Source of the DNA: JAPWJZ01 sp964575605
GTDB taxonomy: Bacteria > Pseudomonadota > Alphaproteobacteria > Micavibrionales > UBA2020
Assembly: GCA_964575605.1 (NCBI GenBank)
Contig: CAZNRN010000002.1
Location: 124,001-188,000, forward strand
DNA: 64,000 bases
Direction: 5' to 3'
The notes under the pieces were generated by a model, which saw nothing but the letters and a program-made list of their open reading frames with translations, did no database searches and was not told the DNA's origin. The position numbers and the translations under genes were made by a program. Position 1 is the first letter of the stretch. Each line of letters starts with the position of its first letter. Positions 36,844 to 44,587 of the stretch are shown here, piece by piece.

Positions 36844-37638
36844 TTAAGCCCTGCGCTCGACCATCAGTTTCTTGATCTCTGCAATCGCCTTGGCGGGGTT
36901 CAGGCCCTTGGGGCAGGTGTTGGTGCAGTTCATGATGGTATGGCAGCGGTAGAGGCGGAAGGGGTCTTCAAGCGCATCAAGGCGCTCGCCCGCGGCTTCG
37001 TCGCGGGTATCGGCCAGCCAGCGGTAGGCCTGCAGCAATATGGCGGGGCCGAGGAAGCGGTCGGCATTCCACCAATAGCTGGGGCAGGAGGTCGAGCAGC
37101 AGAAGCACAGGATGCAGGCGGCGGGGCCGTGGCCGTCTTCGCCGTTCAGCACGTTCGCGTCCTTCGGGCTTTGCAGGCGCTCGCGCGCGGGCGGCGGGCT
37201 GTCGGTCTTCATCCAGGGCTCGATGACGTTGTACTGCGCATAAACATGCGTCAGGTCGGGCACGAGGTCTTTCACCACCGGCATATGCGGCAGCGGGCTG
37301 ATTTTGACGTCGCCCGAAATATCGTCGAGGTGCTTGGTGCAGGCCAGCGTGTTCATGCCGTCGATGTTCATCGCGCAGGAACCGCAGACGCCCTCGCGGC
37401 AGGAGCGGCGGAAGGTGAGCGTCTGGTCGATTTCGTTTTTGATATAGATAAGGGCGTCCAGCACCATGGGGCCGGATTTCGCGGTGTCGATCTCGTAACG
37501 GTCGAGGCGCGGGTTTTCCTTGTCGTCGGGGCTCCAGCGGTAGACGGTGAAGGTGCGCGGTTTTTTCGCGCCTTCGGCCTTTGGCCAGGTCTTGCCTTCT
37601 TTGACTTTGGAATTTTTCGGGAGCGAGAGCTGGACCAT
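36844..37638 (-). CDS. sdhB: Succinate dehydrogenase iron-sulfur subunit SdhB
   Basis: Carries electrons from SdhA flavin to quinone in complex II. 264 residues. Seen: [2Fe-2S] ligands C80, C85, C88 (CREGVCGSCAMNIDG) and C100, then CILCFCCSTSCPSYWW and CHTIMNCTNTCPKGLNPAKA for the [4Fe-4S] and [3Fe-4S] clusters. All are complete. It is not next to sdhA: two genes on opposite strands lie between. A candidate promoter of its own is seen at 37678-37706. Confidence 0.96.
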   Translation of the reverse strand: MVQLSLPKNSKVKEGKTWPKAEGAKKPRTFTVYRWSPDDKENPRLDRYEIDTAKSGPMVLDALIYIKNEIDQTLTFRRSCREGVCGSCAMNIDGMNTLACTKHLDDISGDVKISPLPHMPVVKDLVPDLTHVYAQYNVIEPWMKTDSPPPARERLQSPKDANVLNGEDGHGPAACILCFCCSTSCPSYWWNADRFLGPAILLQAYRWLADTRDEAAGERLDALEDPFRLYRCHTIMNCTNTCPKGLNPAKAIAEIKKLMVERRA

Positions 37639-37677
37639 TTTTTAGAACCTTCGATTTTCAGTCTTATATAGGCCTTT

Positions 37678-37706
37678 ATTGTGGACGCCTGAACCCCCGC
37701 CGTCAA
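37678..37706 (-). promoter_or_regulatory. Candidate sdhB promoter
   Basis: Minus strand TTGACG (37701-37706), 17-base spacer, CACAAT (37678-37683, four of six matches). It would make sdhB independent of sdhCDA. Confidence 0.4.
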
Positions 37707-37755
37707 CCGCAGGGGCATAATTTTTCCCTGTATTTTCAGGCCTAAAATCCCCGTG

Positions 37756-37784
37756 TTGACATATTAATCAAGGGCTTGTACCAC
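37756..37784 (+). promoter_or_regulatory. Promoter of the unknown gene at 37820
   Basis: TTGACA, 17-base spacer, TACCAC. Strong -35, weak -10. Divergent from the sdhB promoter. Leader of about 29 bases with AAAGGA before the ATG. Confidence 0.45.
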
Positions 37785-37819
37785 AGGGCAGGTTTCGCAA
37801 TTTTTAAAAGGATATTGGT

Positions 37820-38125
37820 ATGCCTAAACACGCGCGCCCCATGGGTATCATGGCAAGCTTTTCCACGGTGTCGTTCAAAAAGGACGGCAAAGAGGTATTC
37901 TCGGCCTCCGTCACCTCGGGCGGCTGCTTCGGCCCCGACGATACGGTCGATGTCATCAACCGCGGTTATGACGCGATGAAAACCGCCATCAACGAGGGCA
38001 AGGCGACGACCGCGGCGATGGATTTCAACGCGGTATCGGTTGGCGCGCGTACCTACGGCGTGAGCGGCCACGGCCCGGCCCGCATCGAGCGCAAGGACCT
38101 GAACCCCAGGCCGCCGAAGCGCTAA
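37820..38125 (+). CDS. Unknown small protein
   Basis: 101 residues, no recognised domain. It begins MPKHARPMGIMASFSTVSFK; the middle (SASVTSGGCFGPDDTVDVIN) and the tail (FNAVSVGARTYGVSGHGPAR, then a basic KDLNPRPPKR end) suggest a compact alpha/beta fold. No signal peptide. It has its own promoter, an AAAGGA ribosome site and a strong terminator, so it is a real single-gene unit sitting between sdhA and sdhB on the opposite strand. Confidence 0.7.
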   Translation: MPKHARPMGIMASFSTVSFKKDGKEVFSASVTSGGCFGPDDTVDVINRGYDAMKTAINEGKATTAAMDFNAVSVGARTYGVSGHGPARIERKDLNPRPPKR

Positions 38126-38139
38126 GGGTTTGAGGAATT

Positions 38140-38174
38140 AAAAAGCCCCGCTCATTTAAAAGCGGGGCTTTTTT
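38140..38174. terminator. Bidirectional intrinsic terminator
   Basis: Stem AGCCCCGCT (38144-38152) / AGCGGGGCT (38161-38169), eight-base loop, A run before and T run after. It serves the plus-strand unknown gene and the minus-strand gene whose stop codon (38173-38175) is inside the T run. Confidence 0.9.
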
Positions 38175-38682
38175 AATGCTGGTGGACGGGCGTGAAATGC
38201 CAGCTGTTGTCTTCGGGGTCGTAAAGCGGCCCGCGGTCTTCGTTCGGGATATCCAGCACGACGGCGCGGCTGTTTTTCGCCGCGATGAATTCGACCAGTG
38301 ACAGCAATATCTCCCAGGCCTCGGCGCCCAGGCGCGCGAAGTGCTGCGGGTTGAATTCAATGGCGGTTTTTATTTCGCCGCCGCTCGAGCCGGGGGCGAC
38401 GTAGAATATTTTATCCGCCTTGATGCCGTAGAGCGCGACATGGCCGCGATAGGGCTGGTCGCGTTTTTCGGCTGCGATTTTCTTTTCCTCGAAAAAGGCG
38501 TCGATGATGGCGATCTGCTTCTTCAGCGCGGCCTCGCGCCCGTGGATTTTGGGCAGGAAACGCGCCATGACCAGCGTATCCCGGCCGATAGCTTGTTCTA
38601 TCTGGCTATAGGGCCGGGAGCCCGCGGGCGTGACGGGCAGGCGTTTCGATTTCAGCGTGGCGAGGGTGGGCTTGCGCGCCAT
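38173..38682 (-). CDS. Unknown protein downstream of sdhA
   Basis: 169 residues, no recognised domain. Lys/Arg-rich N-terminus, a helical middle (EAALKKQIAIIDAFFEEKKI), then GHVALYGIKADKIFYVAPGS and EILLSLVEFIAAKNSRAVVL, ending in a His-containing tail (WHFTPVHQH). No signal peptide. It starts three bases after the sdhA stop, so it belongs to the sdhCDA transcript and is the last gene before a strong terminator. A role with succinate dehydrogenase is only suggested by position. Confidence 0.65.
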   Translation of the reverse strand: MARKPTLATLKSKRLPVTPAGSRPYSQIEQAIGRDTLVMARFLPKIHGREAALKKQIAIIDAFFEEKKIAAEKRDQPYRGHVALYGIKADKIFYVAPGSSGGEIKTAIEFNPQHFARLGAEAWEILLSLVEFIAAKNSRAVVLDIPNEDRGPLYDPEDNSWHFTPVHQH

Positions 38683-38685
38683 CGA

Positions 38686-40476
38686 TCAATACACGCGCGC
38701 CTTGGGCGGAATGGCCTCGACGTCGTTGGTCAGCGTGTTCATGTGGACGGGGCGGTAGGTGATGTTGGTCTTGCCGTTGTCGTTCACGAAAATCGCCGTG
38801 TGTTTCATCCAGTTCTTGTCGTCGCGGTCCTTGAAATCCTCGCGGGCATGCGCGCCGCGGCTCTCTTTGCGGTTCTCGGCCGAAACGATCGAGGCCAGCG
38901 CCTGGTACATCAGGTTGTCGAGCTCGATGGCTTCGACAAGGTCGCTGTTCCAGATCATCGACTTGTCGGCGACGTTCATGTCGTGGCGGCCGGCGAAGCA
39001 TTTCTCGATCTTGCCGACGCCTTCTTTCAGCAGCTGGCCGTCGCGGAAGACCGCGCAGTGTTCCTGCATCGCTTTCTGCATGTTCAGGCGCAGGTGCGCG
39101 GGGCGGGTGCCGCCCGCGGCGTTGCGCAGTTTATCAAGGCGGTCCAGCGAATTCGCGCCGGCATCGGCGGGCAGTGGCTTGTGCGAGGAGCCGGGGTTGA
39201 TAGTCTTCGCCGCCTGTATCGCCGCCGCGCGGCCAAACACCACCAGGTCGAGCAGCGAGTTCGAGCCCAGACGGTTCGCGCCATGCACCGACACGCAGGC
39301 AGCCTCGCCCACGGCCATCAGGCCGGGCACGACTTTGTCGGGGTCGGATTTCGTGGGGTTGACGACTTCGGTATGCACGTTCGTGGGGATACCGCCCATG
39401 TTGTAATGCACGGTCGGCAGCACGGGGATAGGCTCTTTCGTCACATCGACGTCCGAGAAGATGCGCGCGGTCTCGGAAATGCCGGGCAGGCGTTCCTTCA
39501 AAATCGCGGGGTCGAGGTGTTCGAGGTGCAGGAATATATGGTCCTTGTGCTCGCCCACGCCGCGGCCCTCGCGGATTTCGACGGTCATCGAGCGCGACAC
39601 GACATCGCGTGACGCAAGGTCCTTGGCGTTGGGCGCATAGCGTTCCATGAAACGCTCGCCCGCCGAATTGGTCAGGTATCCGCCCTCGCCGCGCGCGCCC
39701 TCGGTAATCAGGCAGCCCGCGCCGTAAATGCCCGTGGGGTGGAACTGGATGAATTCCATGTCCTGCAGCGGCAGTCCTGCGCGCAAGACCATCGCGTTCC
39801 CGTCACCCGTGCAGGTATGCGCCGAAGTGCAGGAGAAATAGGCGCGGCCGTAACCGCCCGTCGCCAGCACGACCGAATGCGCGCGGAAACGGTGGATGGT
39901 GCCGTCGGCCAGGTTCCAGGCCATCACCCCGCGGCAGGCGCCTTCATCGTCCATGATGAGGTCGAGCGCGAAATATTCGATAAAGAACTCGGCCTTGTGT
40001 TTCAGCGACTGCTGGTAAAGCGTGTGCAGGATAGCGTGGCCGGTGCGGTCGGCGGCGGCGCAGGTGCGGCGCGCCGTGCCCTTGCCCATATGCGTCGTCA
40101 TGCCGCCGAAGGCGCGTTGATAGATTTTGCCTTCATCAGTGCGCGAAAACGGCACGCCGTAATGCTCGAGCTCGATCACCGCGGGAATGGCTTCGCGGCA
40201 CATGTATTCGATCGCGTCCTGGTCGCCCAGCCAGTCGGAGCCCTTGACGGTGTCATACATATGCCAGCGCCAGTCGTCCTCGCCCGCGTTGCCGAGCGCG
40301 GCCGAAATACCGCCCTGCGCCGCGACAGTGTGGCTGCGCGTCGGGAATACCTTGGTGATGCAGGCCGTTTTCAGACCCTTTTCCGCCATGCCGAAAGTGG
40401 CGCGCAAACCCGCGCCGCCGGCGCCCACGACAACGACGTCGTATTCATGTTCGATGATGGGATAGGTGTTAGGCAT
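38686..40476 (-). CDS. sdhA: Succinate dehydrogenase flavoprotein SdhA
   Basis: Oxidises succinate to fumarate at the inner face of the membrane. 596 residues. Seen: VVVVGAGGAGLRATFGMAEK (14-33), covalent FAD histidine in SHTVAAQGGISAALGN (H49), FGGMTTHMGKG, QFHPTGIYGAGCLITEGARG, and the catalytic arginine region GANRLGSNSLLDLVVFGRAA. GAGGAG and all active-site blocks are intact. It has a GAGGAAC ribosome site and follows sdhD by 17 bases. Confidence 0.97.
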   Translation of the reverse strand: MPNTYPIIEHEYDVVVVGAGGAGLRATFGMAEKGLKTACITKVFPTRSHTVAAQGGISAALGNAGEDDWRWHMYDTVKGSDWLGDQDAIEYMCREAIPAVIELEHYGVPFSRTDEGKIYQRAFGGMTTHMGKGTARRTCAAADRTGHAILHTLYQQSLKHKAEFFIEYFALDLIMDDEGACRGVMAWNLADGTIHRFRAHSVVLATGGYGRAYFSCTSAHTCTGDGNAMVLRAGLPLQDMEFIQFHPTGIYGAGCLITEGARGEGGYLTNSAGERFMERYAPNAKDLASRDVVSRSMTVEIREGRGVGEHKDHIFLHLEHLDPAILKERLPGISETARIFSDVDVTKEPIPVLPTVHYNMGGIPTNVHTEVVNPTKSDPDKVVPGLMAVGEAACVSVHGANRLGSNSLLDLVVFGRAAAIQAAKTINPGSSHKPLPADAGANSLDRLDKLRNAAGGTRPAHLRLNMQKAMQEHCAVFRDGQLLKEGVGKIEKCFAGRHDMNVADKSMIWNSDLVEAIELDNLMYQALASIVSAENRKESRGAHAREDFKDRDDKNWMKHTAIFVNDNGKTNITYRPVHMNTLTNDVEAIPPKARVY

Positions 40477-40493
40477 GTCAGTTCCTCAGGATA

Positions 40494-40907
40494 TTAATTC
40501 GCAACTTGGCCCACGGGGGCGAAGTTGATGTAAAGCACGGCAAAGACGCAAACGGCGCCAAGCGCGAAGAAAGCCAGTTTGTTCAGCAGCAGCGCGGCCA
40601 GCTTCATGCCCTCGCCATGCACGTAATCCTCGATAATCACCTGCAGCCCCATCATCGCGTGATAGAAAGACGCGATGATGAACAGGATCGCGGCGATGCC
40701 GTTCTGCGGCTGCCCCAGCCAGGCGGTAAAGGACGCCTGGTCGGTGTCGGTGATGTTTTTCAGGCTGCACAGCCAGTAGAGCGACAGCGGCACCAGCGCA
40801 ATCGACGTCACGCGCTGCATCCACCAGTGGTGTGTGCCTTCCTTGGATGAGCCAAGCCCGCGCGCGCGGCCAAGGGGGGTGCGGATTGAATTATCGTTCT
40901 TGCTCAT
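40494..40907 (-). CDS. sdhD: Succinate dehydrogenase membrane anchor SdhD
   Basis: 137 residues and three membrane helices (about 28-48, 62-85 and 108-128). Anchors complex II and helps bind quinone and haem; the conserved SFYHAMMGLQVIIEDYVH (haem-ligand histidine and the motif following it) is present. The start at MSKNDNS overlaps the sdhC stop (ATGA); an ATG four codons upstream is possible but adds only MGGG. Confidence 0.9.
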   Translation of the reverse strand: MSKNDNSIRTPLGRARGLGSSKEGTHHWWMQRVTSIALVPLSLYWLCSLKNITDTDQASFTAWLGQPQNGIAAILFIIASFYHAMMGLQVIIEDYVHGEGMKLAALLLNKLAFFALGAVCVFAVLYINFAPVGQVAN

Positions 40908-41278
40908 GCCGCCACCCATACCAGCGCCGCGCCGACGAGAGACAGGAGGAACACCACCTGCCCGCTATGGCGCGCGCCCTTGATCGTGAAACCGCGGCCC
41001 GTATCCCACACCAGGTGGCGGATGCCGTTCAGGAAATGAAACACAAAAGCCCAGACCCATCCGGCCAGCATCAGCTGCCCGGGGATGGAATGCGTGAAGT
41101 CATGGAACTGCGCAAAAGCCTCCGGCCCCTTCACCGCCGCCATCAGCCACCAGCCCATCAGCAGCGCGCCAAAGGCCAGCCCCGCGCCCGTCGCGCGGTG
41201 GAGGATGGAAAGAACCATCGTGAACTGCCAGCGGTAGACCTGGATATGCGGGGAAAGGGGGCGGTTATCTGTTGACAT
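40904..41278 (-). CDS. sdhC: Succinate dehydrogenase cytochrome b556 subunit SdhC
   Basis: 124 residues with three membrane helices. Seen: RPLSPHIQVYRWQFTMVLSI (the family signature near the N-terminus), SILHRATGAGLAF, and HFLNGIRHLVWDTG with the haem-ligand histidine. First gene of the sdhCDA unit. The 90 bases upstream show no convincing promoter. Confidence 0.93.
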   Translation of the reverse strand: MSTDNRPLSPHIQVYRWQFTMVLSILHRATGAGLAFGALLMGWWLMAAVKGPEAFAQFHDFTHSIPGQLMLAGWVWAFVFHFLNGIRHLVWDTGRGFTIKGARHSGQVVFLLSLVGAALVWVAA

Positions 41279-41368
41279 AATTATGGCTTTTGGTTGGTGA
41301 TTGTTGCCTGATGCAACATACCGCTGTGAGGGGCGGGATGCTAGGGGGATTAAAAGGAGGTTTAGTTA

Positions 41369-42115
41369 TTAAACTTGGATACAGATCGCGGAATAATCAT
41401 CCGTGGGGTCACGTTGCTCGATGAGAGTTAATAACGAGCCAGCTAATTCTTCAATTGTCCGGGAACGCATAGAAAGCTCACTGATTTCTCTGAGGTGTAT
41501 TTTATTGTGGAGCCCATCGGTTGTAAGTACGAACCGATCCCCCTCTAAAATGCTGTGCTGCGATGTGAACAATTTATGGTCGTTTTTCGCCGATAAGGCA
41601 GAGGTAAGGACGTTCTTTCTTGGATAGCTTTTCGCGCGTGCGCCTGAGATTACCCCTTGCTCAATCAACTCTTGTAGCTCGGTTTGATCTACTGTCCGCT
41701 TCATTATCCCTTCTTTTCTTAAGTGGTAAATCCGGCTATCGCCAACGTGCCCTATAAGAACCTTGTCGGCTTCTATGATGCAGGCGGAGAGCGTTGTTGC
41801 CATATTTTTTAACTCAGCACGGTCATTGGTGTACGTGCGTATGCGGGCTGATATCTCAGAAAAAATATCAACAAAATCAGTTATACCTGAAAGTGACAGC
41901 TTCTCGCTGAATGTTTCGGTGGCGATTTGCGCAGCAGCTCCACCGCCGAGTTCTCCACCTATTCCATCTGCAACACAATAACCATATGTGCCGGAGTTTT
42001 TAATCTGAATACCTTCGCATAGACGATCTTCATTAGAAGATTTCTTAGGAGAGTTTTTTGAGAAACTTGCCGATTTAATTCGCAAGTTACACTCCCATAC
42101 GCTGGATTTTTTCAA
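41369..42115 (-). CDS. PP2C-family protein phosphatase
   Basis: Metal-dependent serine/threonine phosphatase, expected to reverse the kinase encoded next to it. 248 residues. Seen: NEDR (28-31), ADGIGGELGGG (49-59, metal aspartate), GHVGDSRIYHL (122-132), LTTDGLHN, and DDYSAICIQV at the end. All PP2C metal sites are present. The ATG start overlaps the kinase by 29 bases; a TTG at 42085 directly after the kinase stop would also leave the whole domain intact. Base composition is more AT-rich than the host genes, as in the kinase. Confidence 0.9.
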   Translation of the reverse strand: MKKSSVWECNLRIKSASFSKNSPKKSSNEDRLCEGIQIKNSGTYGYCVADGIGGELGGGAAAQIATETFSEKLSLSGITDFVDIFSEISARIRTYTNDRAELKNMATTLSACIIEADKVLIGHVGDSRIYHLRKEGIMKRTVDQTELQELIEQGVISGARAKSYPRKNVLTSALSAKNDHKLFTSQHSILEGDRFVLTTDGLHNKIHLREISELSMRSRTIEELAGSLLTLIEQRDPTDDYSAICIQV

Positions 42116-43433
42116 TTACCGCGGGTGGTAAGGAATTAATATTCACACTGATAGAACGACAAATGTGTTCAATGTAATAATTGAGTTGAACCTCAAGGAC
42201 CTCAATATCCATTAAAAATCTCTCCACGACTCCTAGGGGGATCTGGTCACTTGTAATAAGATTCCAGAACATTCTTTCAACATACCATCTGTTGTGAGAG
42301 GCGCCTAATTTCATTAGTGAGATAAGCGTCATTGATTGAAGGGCGATATCGCCATACTGATAGAATGACTTAAGTTTAGGTGCCAATACGTCACAATAAT
42401 CAAAATCGAAGTGGCTTTCGTTGGCATTGACGTATTCGCAAAACATAATACCGATAGCTTGAAAGACCGGAAAGGAGTTCTGTCTTAGATTTTCTAAATG
42501 AGTAATACCTAGCGCCCGAAAAATATTTTTATTGCTTGTTCCGGCGGCCTCGTTTTCTTCAAGGCATAAACACACTCTATCCCAATCTTCATCATTTAAA
42601 GTTTCTGAACCGTTCAAGAGCTCGATAACTGCGGCTTCTTCTTGAGACGTAAAGTTAATTTCTTCACGATTAAGAGCCAAATAAAGGTCTTCTCGAAGCT
42701 GAGAAACGCTCTCGTAGCGCCGTCTCGGGTTCGTTTGGGTGCATCTTTCAACAATCGCAGCCAGAGTGGGATCAGGAACCGTCAATCGGTTATAAGGAAT
42801 TCGCCTGTTACCGCCCCCAAAAATATCGTGAAGTATCGCGCCAAAAGAGTAGATATCACTTTGAGCGGTGGCCTTGTGAAAGTTGTTGATGCATTCCGGC
42901 GCTGCATAATTTCTGGTGCCGCCGCCAGCGCCTGAGGCTGTTATCGTGGTTGTGTTACCGGCTTCGCCAGTGATCAAGCCGAAGTCAGAAATTGCATACC
43001 TTCTGGTCCCGTTTGTCTCGAAGATCAATACATTTTCGGGTTTCAAGTCTCGATGCTTGATCCCCCTCACGTGTAACGCCTCAAGGCCGGAAAGGATATC
43101 AAAGAGAGCCTTACTTGGGTTTCCGCCTAATGTGCGGTCATTATCAATCTCATCCTTCAATGTGCCTACTGCGAGCTCCATAATATAATATGGCGGATCA
43201 GCCATAAGATCGGACTGCACGATTTTCGCTACATTAGGGTGGTCTATACGACTCTGATATTCAACTTCTCGCTGAAACCGGCGCTTGAATTGTGCTTGGT
43301 CGACTCCCGGAAAACGTTGTTCAAGGTCAGTTTGTAAAGATTTACGTGCGAAGCTTTCGAAGTCATCAGTCATGACCTCATCAACTATCCCAAAGCCTCC
43401 TTGCCCGAGGCGGCGCACAAAAGTGTAAGTCAT
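42087..43433 (-). CDS. Ser/Thr protein kinase, Hanks type
   Basis: 448 residues. The kinase domain spans about 1-255: glycine loop LGQGGFGIV (9-17), K31 in FARKSL, HRDLKPENV (127-135), DFG (150-152), GGTRNYAAPE (181-190) and SDIYSFGAIL. The catalytic residues are all present. The remaining 190 residues are all-helical-looking, without membrane segment or PASTA repeat, and are not recognised; so the kinase is cytosolic. AT-rich composition contrasts with the flanking sdh and addB genes, suggesting an acquired module together with the phosphatase. Confidence 0.9.
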   Translation of the reverse strand: MTYTFVRRLGQGGFGIVDEVMTDDFESFARKSLQTDLEQRFPGVDQAQFKRRFQREVEYQSRIDHPNVAKIVQSDLMADPPYYIMELAVGTLKDEIDNDRTLGGNPSKALFDILSGLEALHVRGIKHRDLKPENVLIFETNGTRRYAISDFGLITGEAGNTTTITASGAGGGTRNYAAPECINNFHKATAQSDIYSFGAILHDIFGGGNRRIPYNRLTVPDPTLAAIVERCTQTNPRRRYESVSQLREDLYLALNREEINFTSQEEAAVIELLNGSETLNDEDWDRVCLCLEENEAAGTSNKNIFRALGITHLENLRQNSFPVFQAIGIMFCEYVNANESHFDFDYCDVLAPKLKSFYQYGDIALQSMTLISLMKLGASHNRWYVERMFWNLITSDQIPLGVVERFLMDIEVLEVQLNYYIEHICRSISVNINSLPPAVIEKIQRMGV

Positions 43434-43489
43434 GTTAGCTCATATATAAATTGGAAACTGCTGCTCTGCACGTATGATGTAAGAGACAT

Positions 43490-44317
43490 CTAGGAATGTG
43501 GCACAGCCTTTGGTTTTTTTCTCGGCTGCGGCTTCACCCGTTCCTCCGCCACCTTCACCACCGTTTCCTGCACGGCTTTCGACAGGTCTCCTTCGGTGCC
43601 CTGCCAGTAGGCGGGGCCGTTGACGAGGTGGTGTTTGACTTTGCCCGGGAAGTCTTTGGCGAGGTTTTCCGAGAGGAATTCCATGCCGGTGCCGGCGCGG
43701 CCTAAAATCACGAAATCGATAGTGGCGCGGGTGTTGGATTTCAGCAGTTTTTCCAGTTGTTCCTTTGCCTTGGGGTAATCGGCGAATTCGCCGTCGCTGA
43801 TGACGACGAAATGGGTGGGCTTGCCGTTGGCCTTGTTCAGCGCGGCGGTCTTGATCATTTCGTCGGCGACGGGGCGGAAATCGGATGATGCGCCTTTTTT
43901 CTCGAAGGCTTCGCGCGTGGCGGGGTCGGTGATATCGCCGCTGGCGCTGCGCACCTGCGGGGCGGAGCCCCAGAGCGATACCTCTGCGCCGATTGTTTTA
44001 AGGACGGCGGCGCCGTCGAGTGCGGCGTAGAAAGGTTTTTGCGTCATGCTGCCGGTATGGTCGACGAAGACGGCGAAGGCATGGGGCTTGGTTTCATGGG
44101 CCAGCAGGCCTTTGACGAATTCGGCTTTCAGCGCGATGCGGTCACGGTAGCGGGCTTGTTCGCGCGCCTCGTCTTCCTTCTTCGATTTTTCGAGGGCGGC
44201 GAGGGCCTGGTCGACGACGGCCAGTTTCTCCTCTGCCGTGGTGACGGCGGCGGCGAATTCCTCGCGCAGCTTCTTCAGCCGGGGGACGGGATCGGGCTTT
44301 TGATTCTTGTCAGGCAT
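43490..44317 (-). CDS. von Willebrand factor A domain protein
   Basis: 275 residues. A coiled-coil N-terminus (about 12-70, many Lys/Glu/Ala) is followed by a vWA domain (78-245). The MIDAS motif is D86-H-T88-G-S90 (canonical DxSxS with Thr for the first Ser), and the second metal loop is VISDGEF (163-169). The C-terminus is basic (KPQPRKKPKAV). No signal peptide. It is 56 bases upstream of the kinase on the same strand, but its GC-rich composition matches the host, unlike the kinase and phosphatase. Related vWA proteins (TerY) pair with kinases and PP2C phosphatases. Confidence 0.8.
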   Translation of the reverse strand: MPDKNQKPDPVPRLKKLREEFAAAVTTAEEKLAVVDQALAALEKSKKEDEAREQARYRDRIALKAEFVKGLLAHETKPHAFAVFVDHTGSMTQKPFYAALDGAAVLKTIGAEVSLWGSAPQVRSASGDITDPATREAFEKKGASSDFRPVADEMIKTAALNKANGKPTHFVVISDGEFADYPKAKEQLEKLLKSNTRATIDFVILGRAGTGMEFLSENLAKDFPGKVKHHLVNGPAYWQGTEGDLSKAVQETVVKVAEERVKPQPRKKPKAVPHS

Positions 44318-44587
44318 AAGATTTTTTATGGCTATTAACCCCTTAAGTCAACGTGCGGCGCATAGATGGTTTACATAACGTTACGGGCGGGGCGAGAAAG
44401 ATAGTTTGCTGCACTGCACTCTGCATTGACTTATCCGTGGGGGAGGGTAGGCTTATCCATAATACAGTCAACATCGTCCAGATTAATTTAATAGTATGAA
44501 ACAGGGCATTCCCATGGCCGCGATTTCATTCTATTTATGTCTACACAATCTGAGACAAAAATCTGATTCCACGGGCGGCGCTTATTT

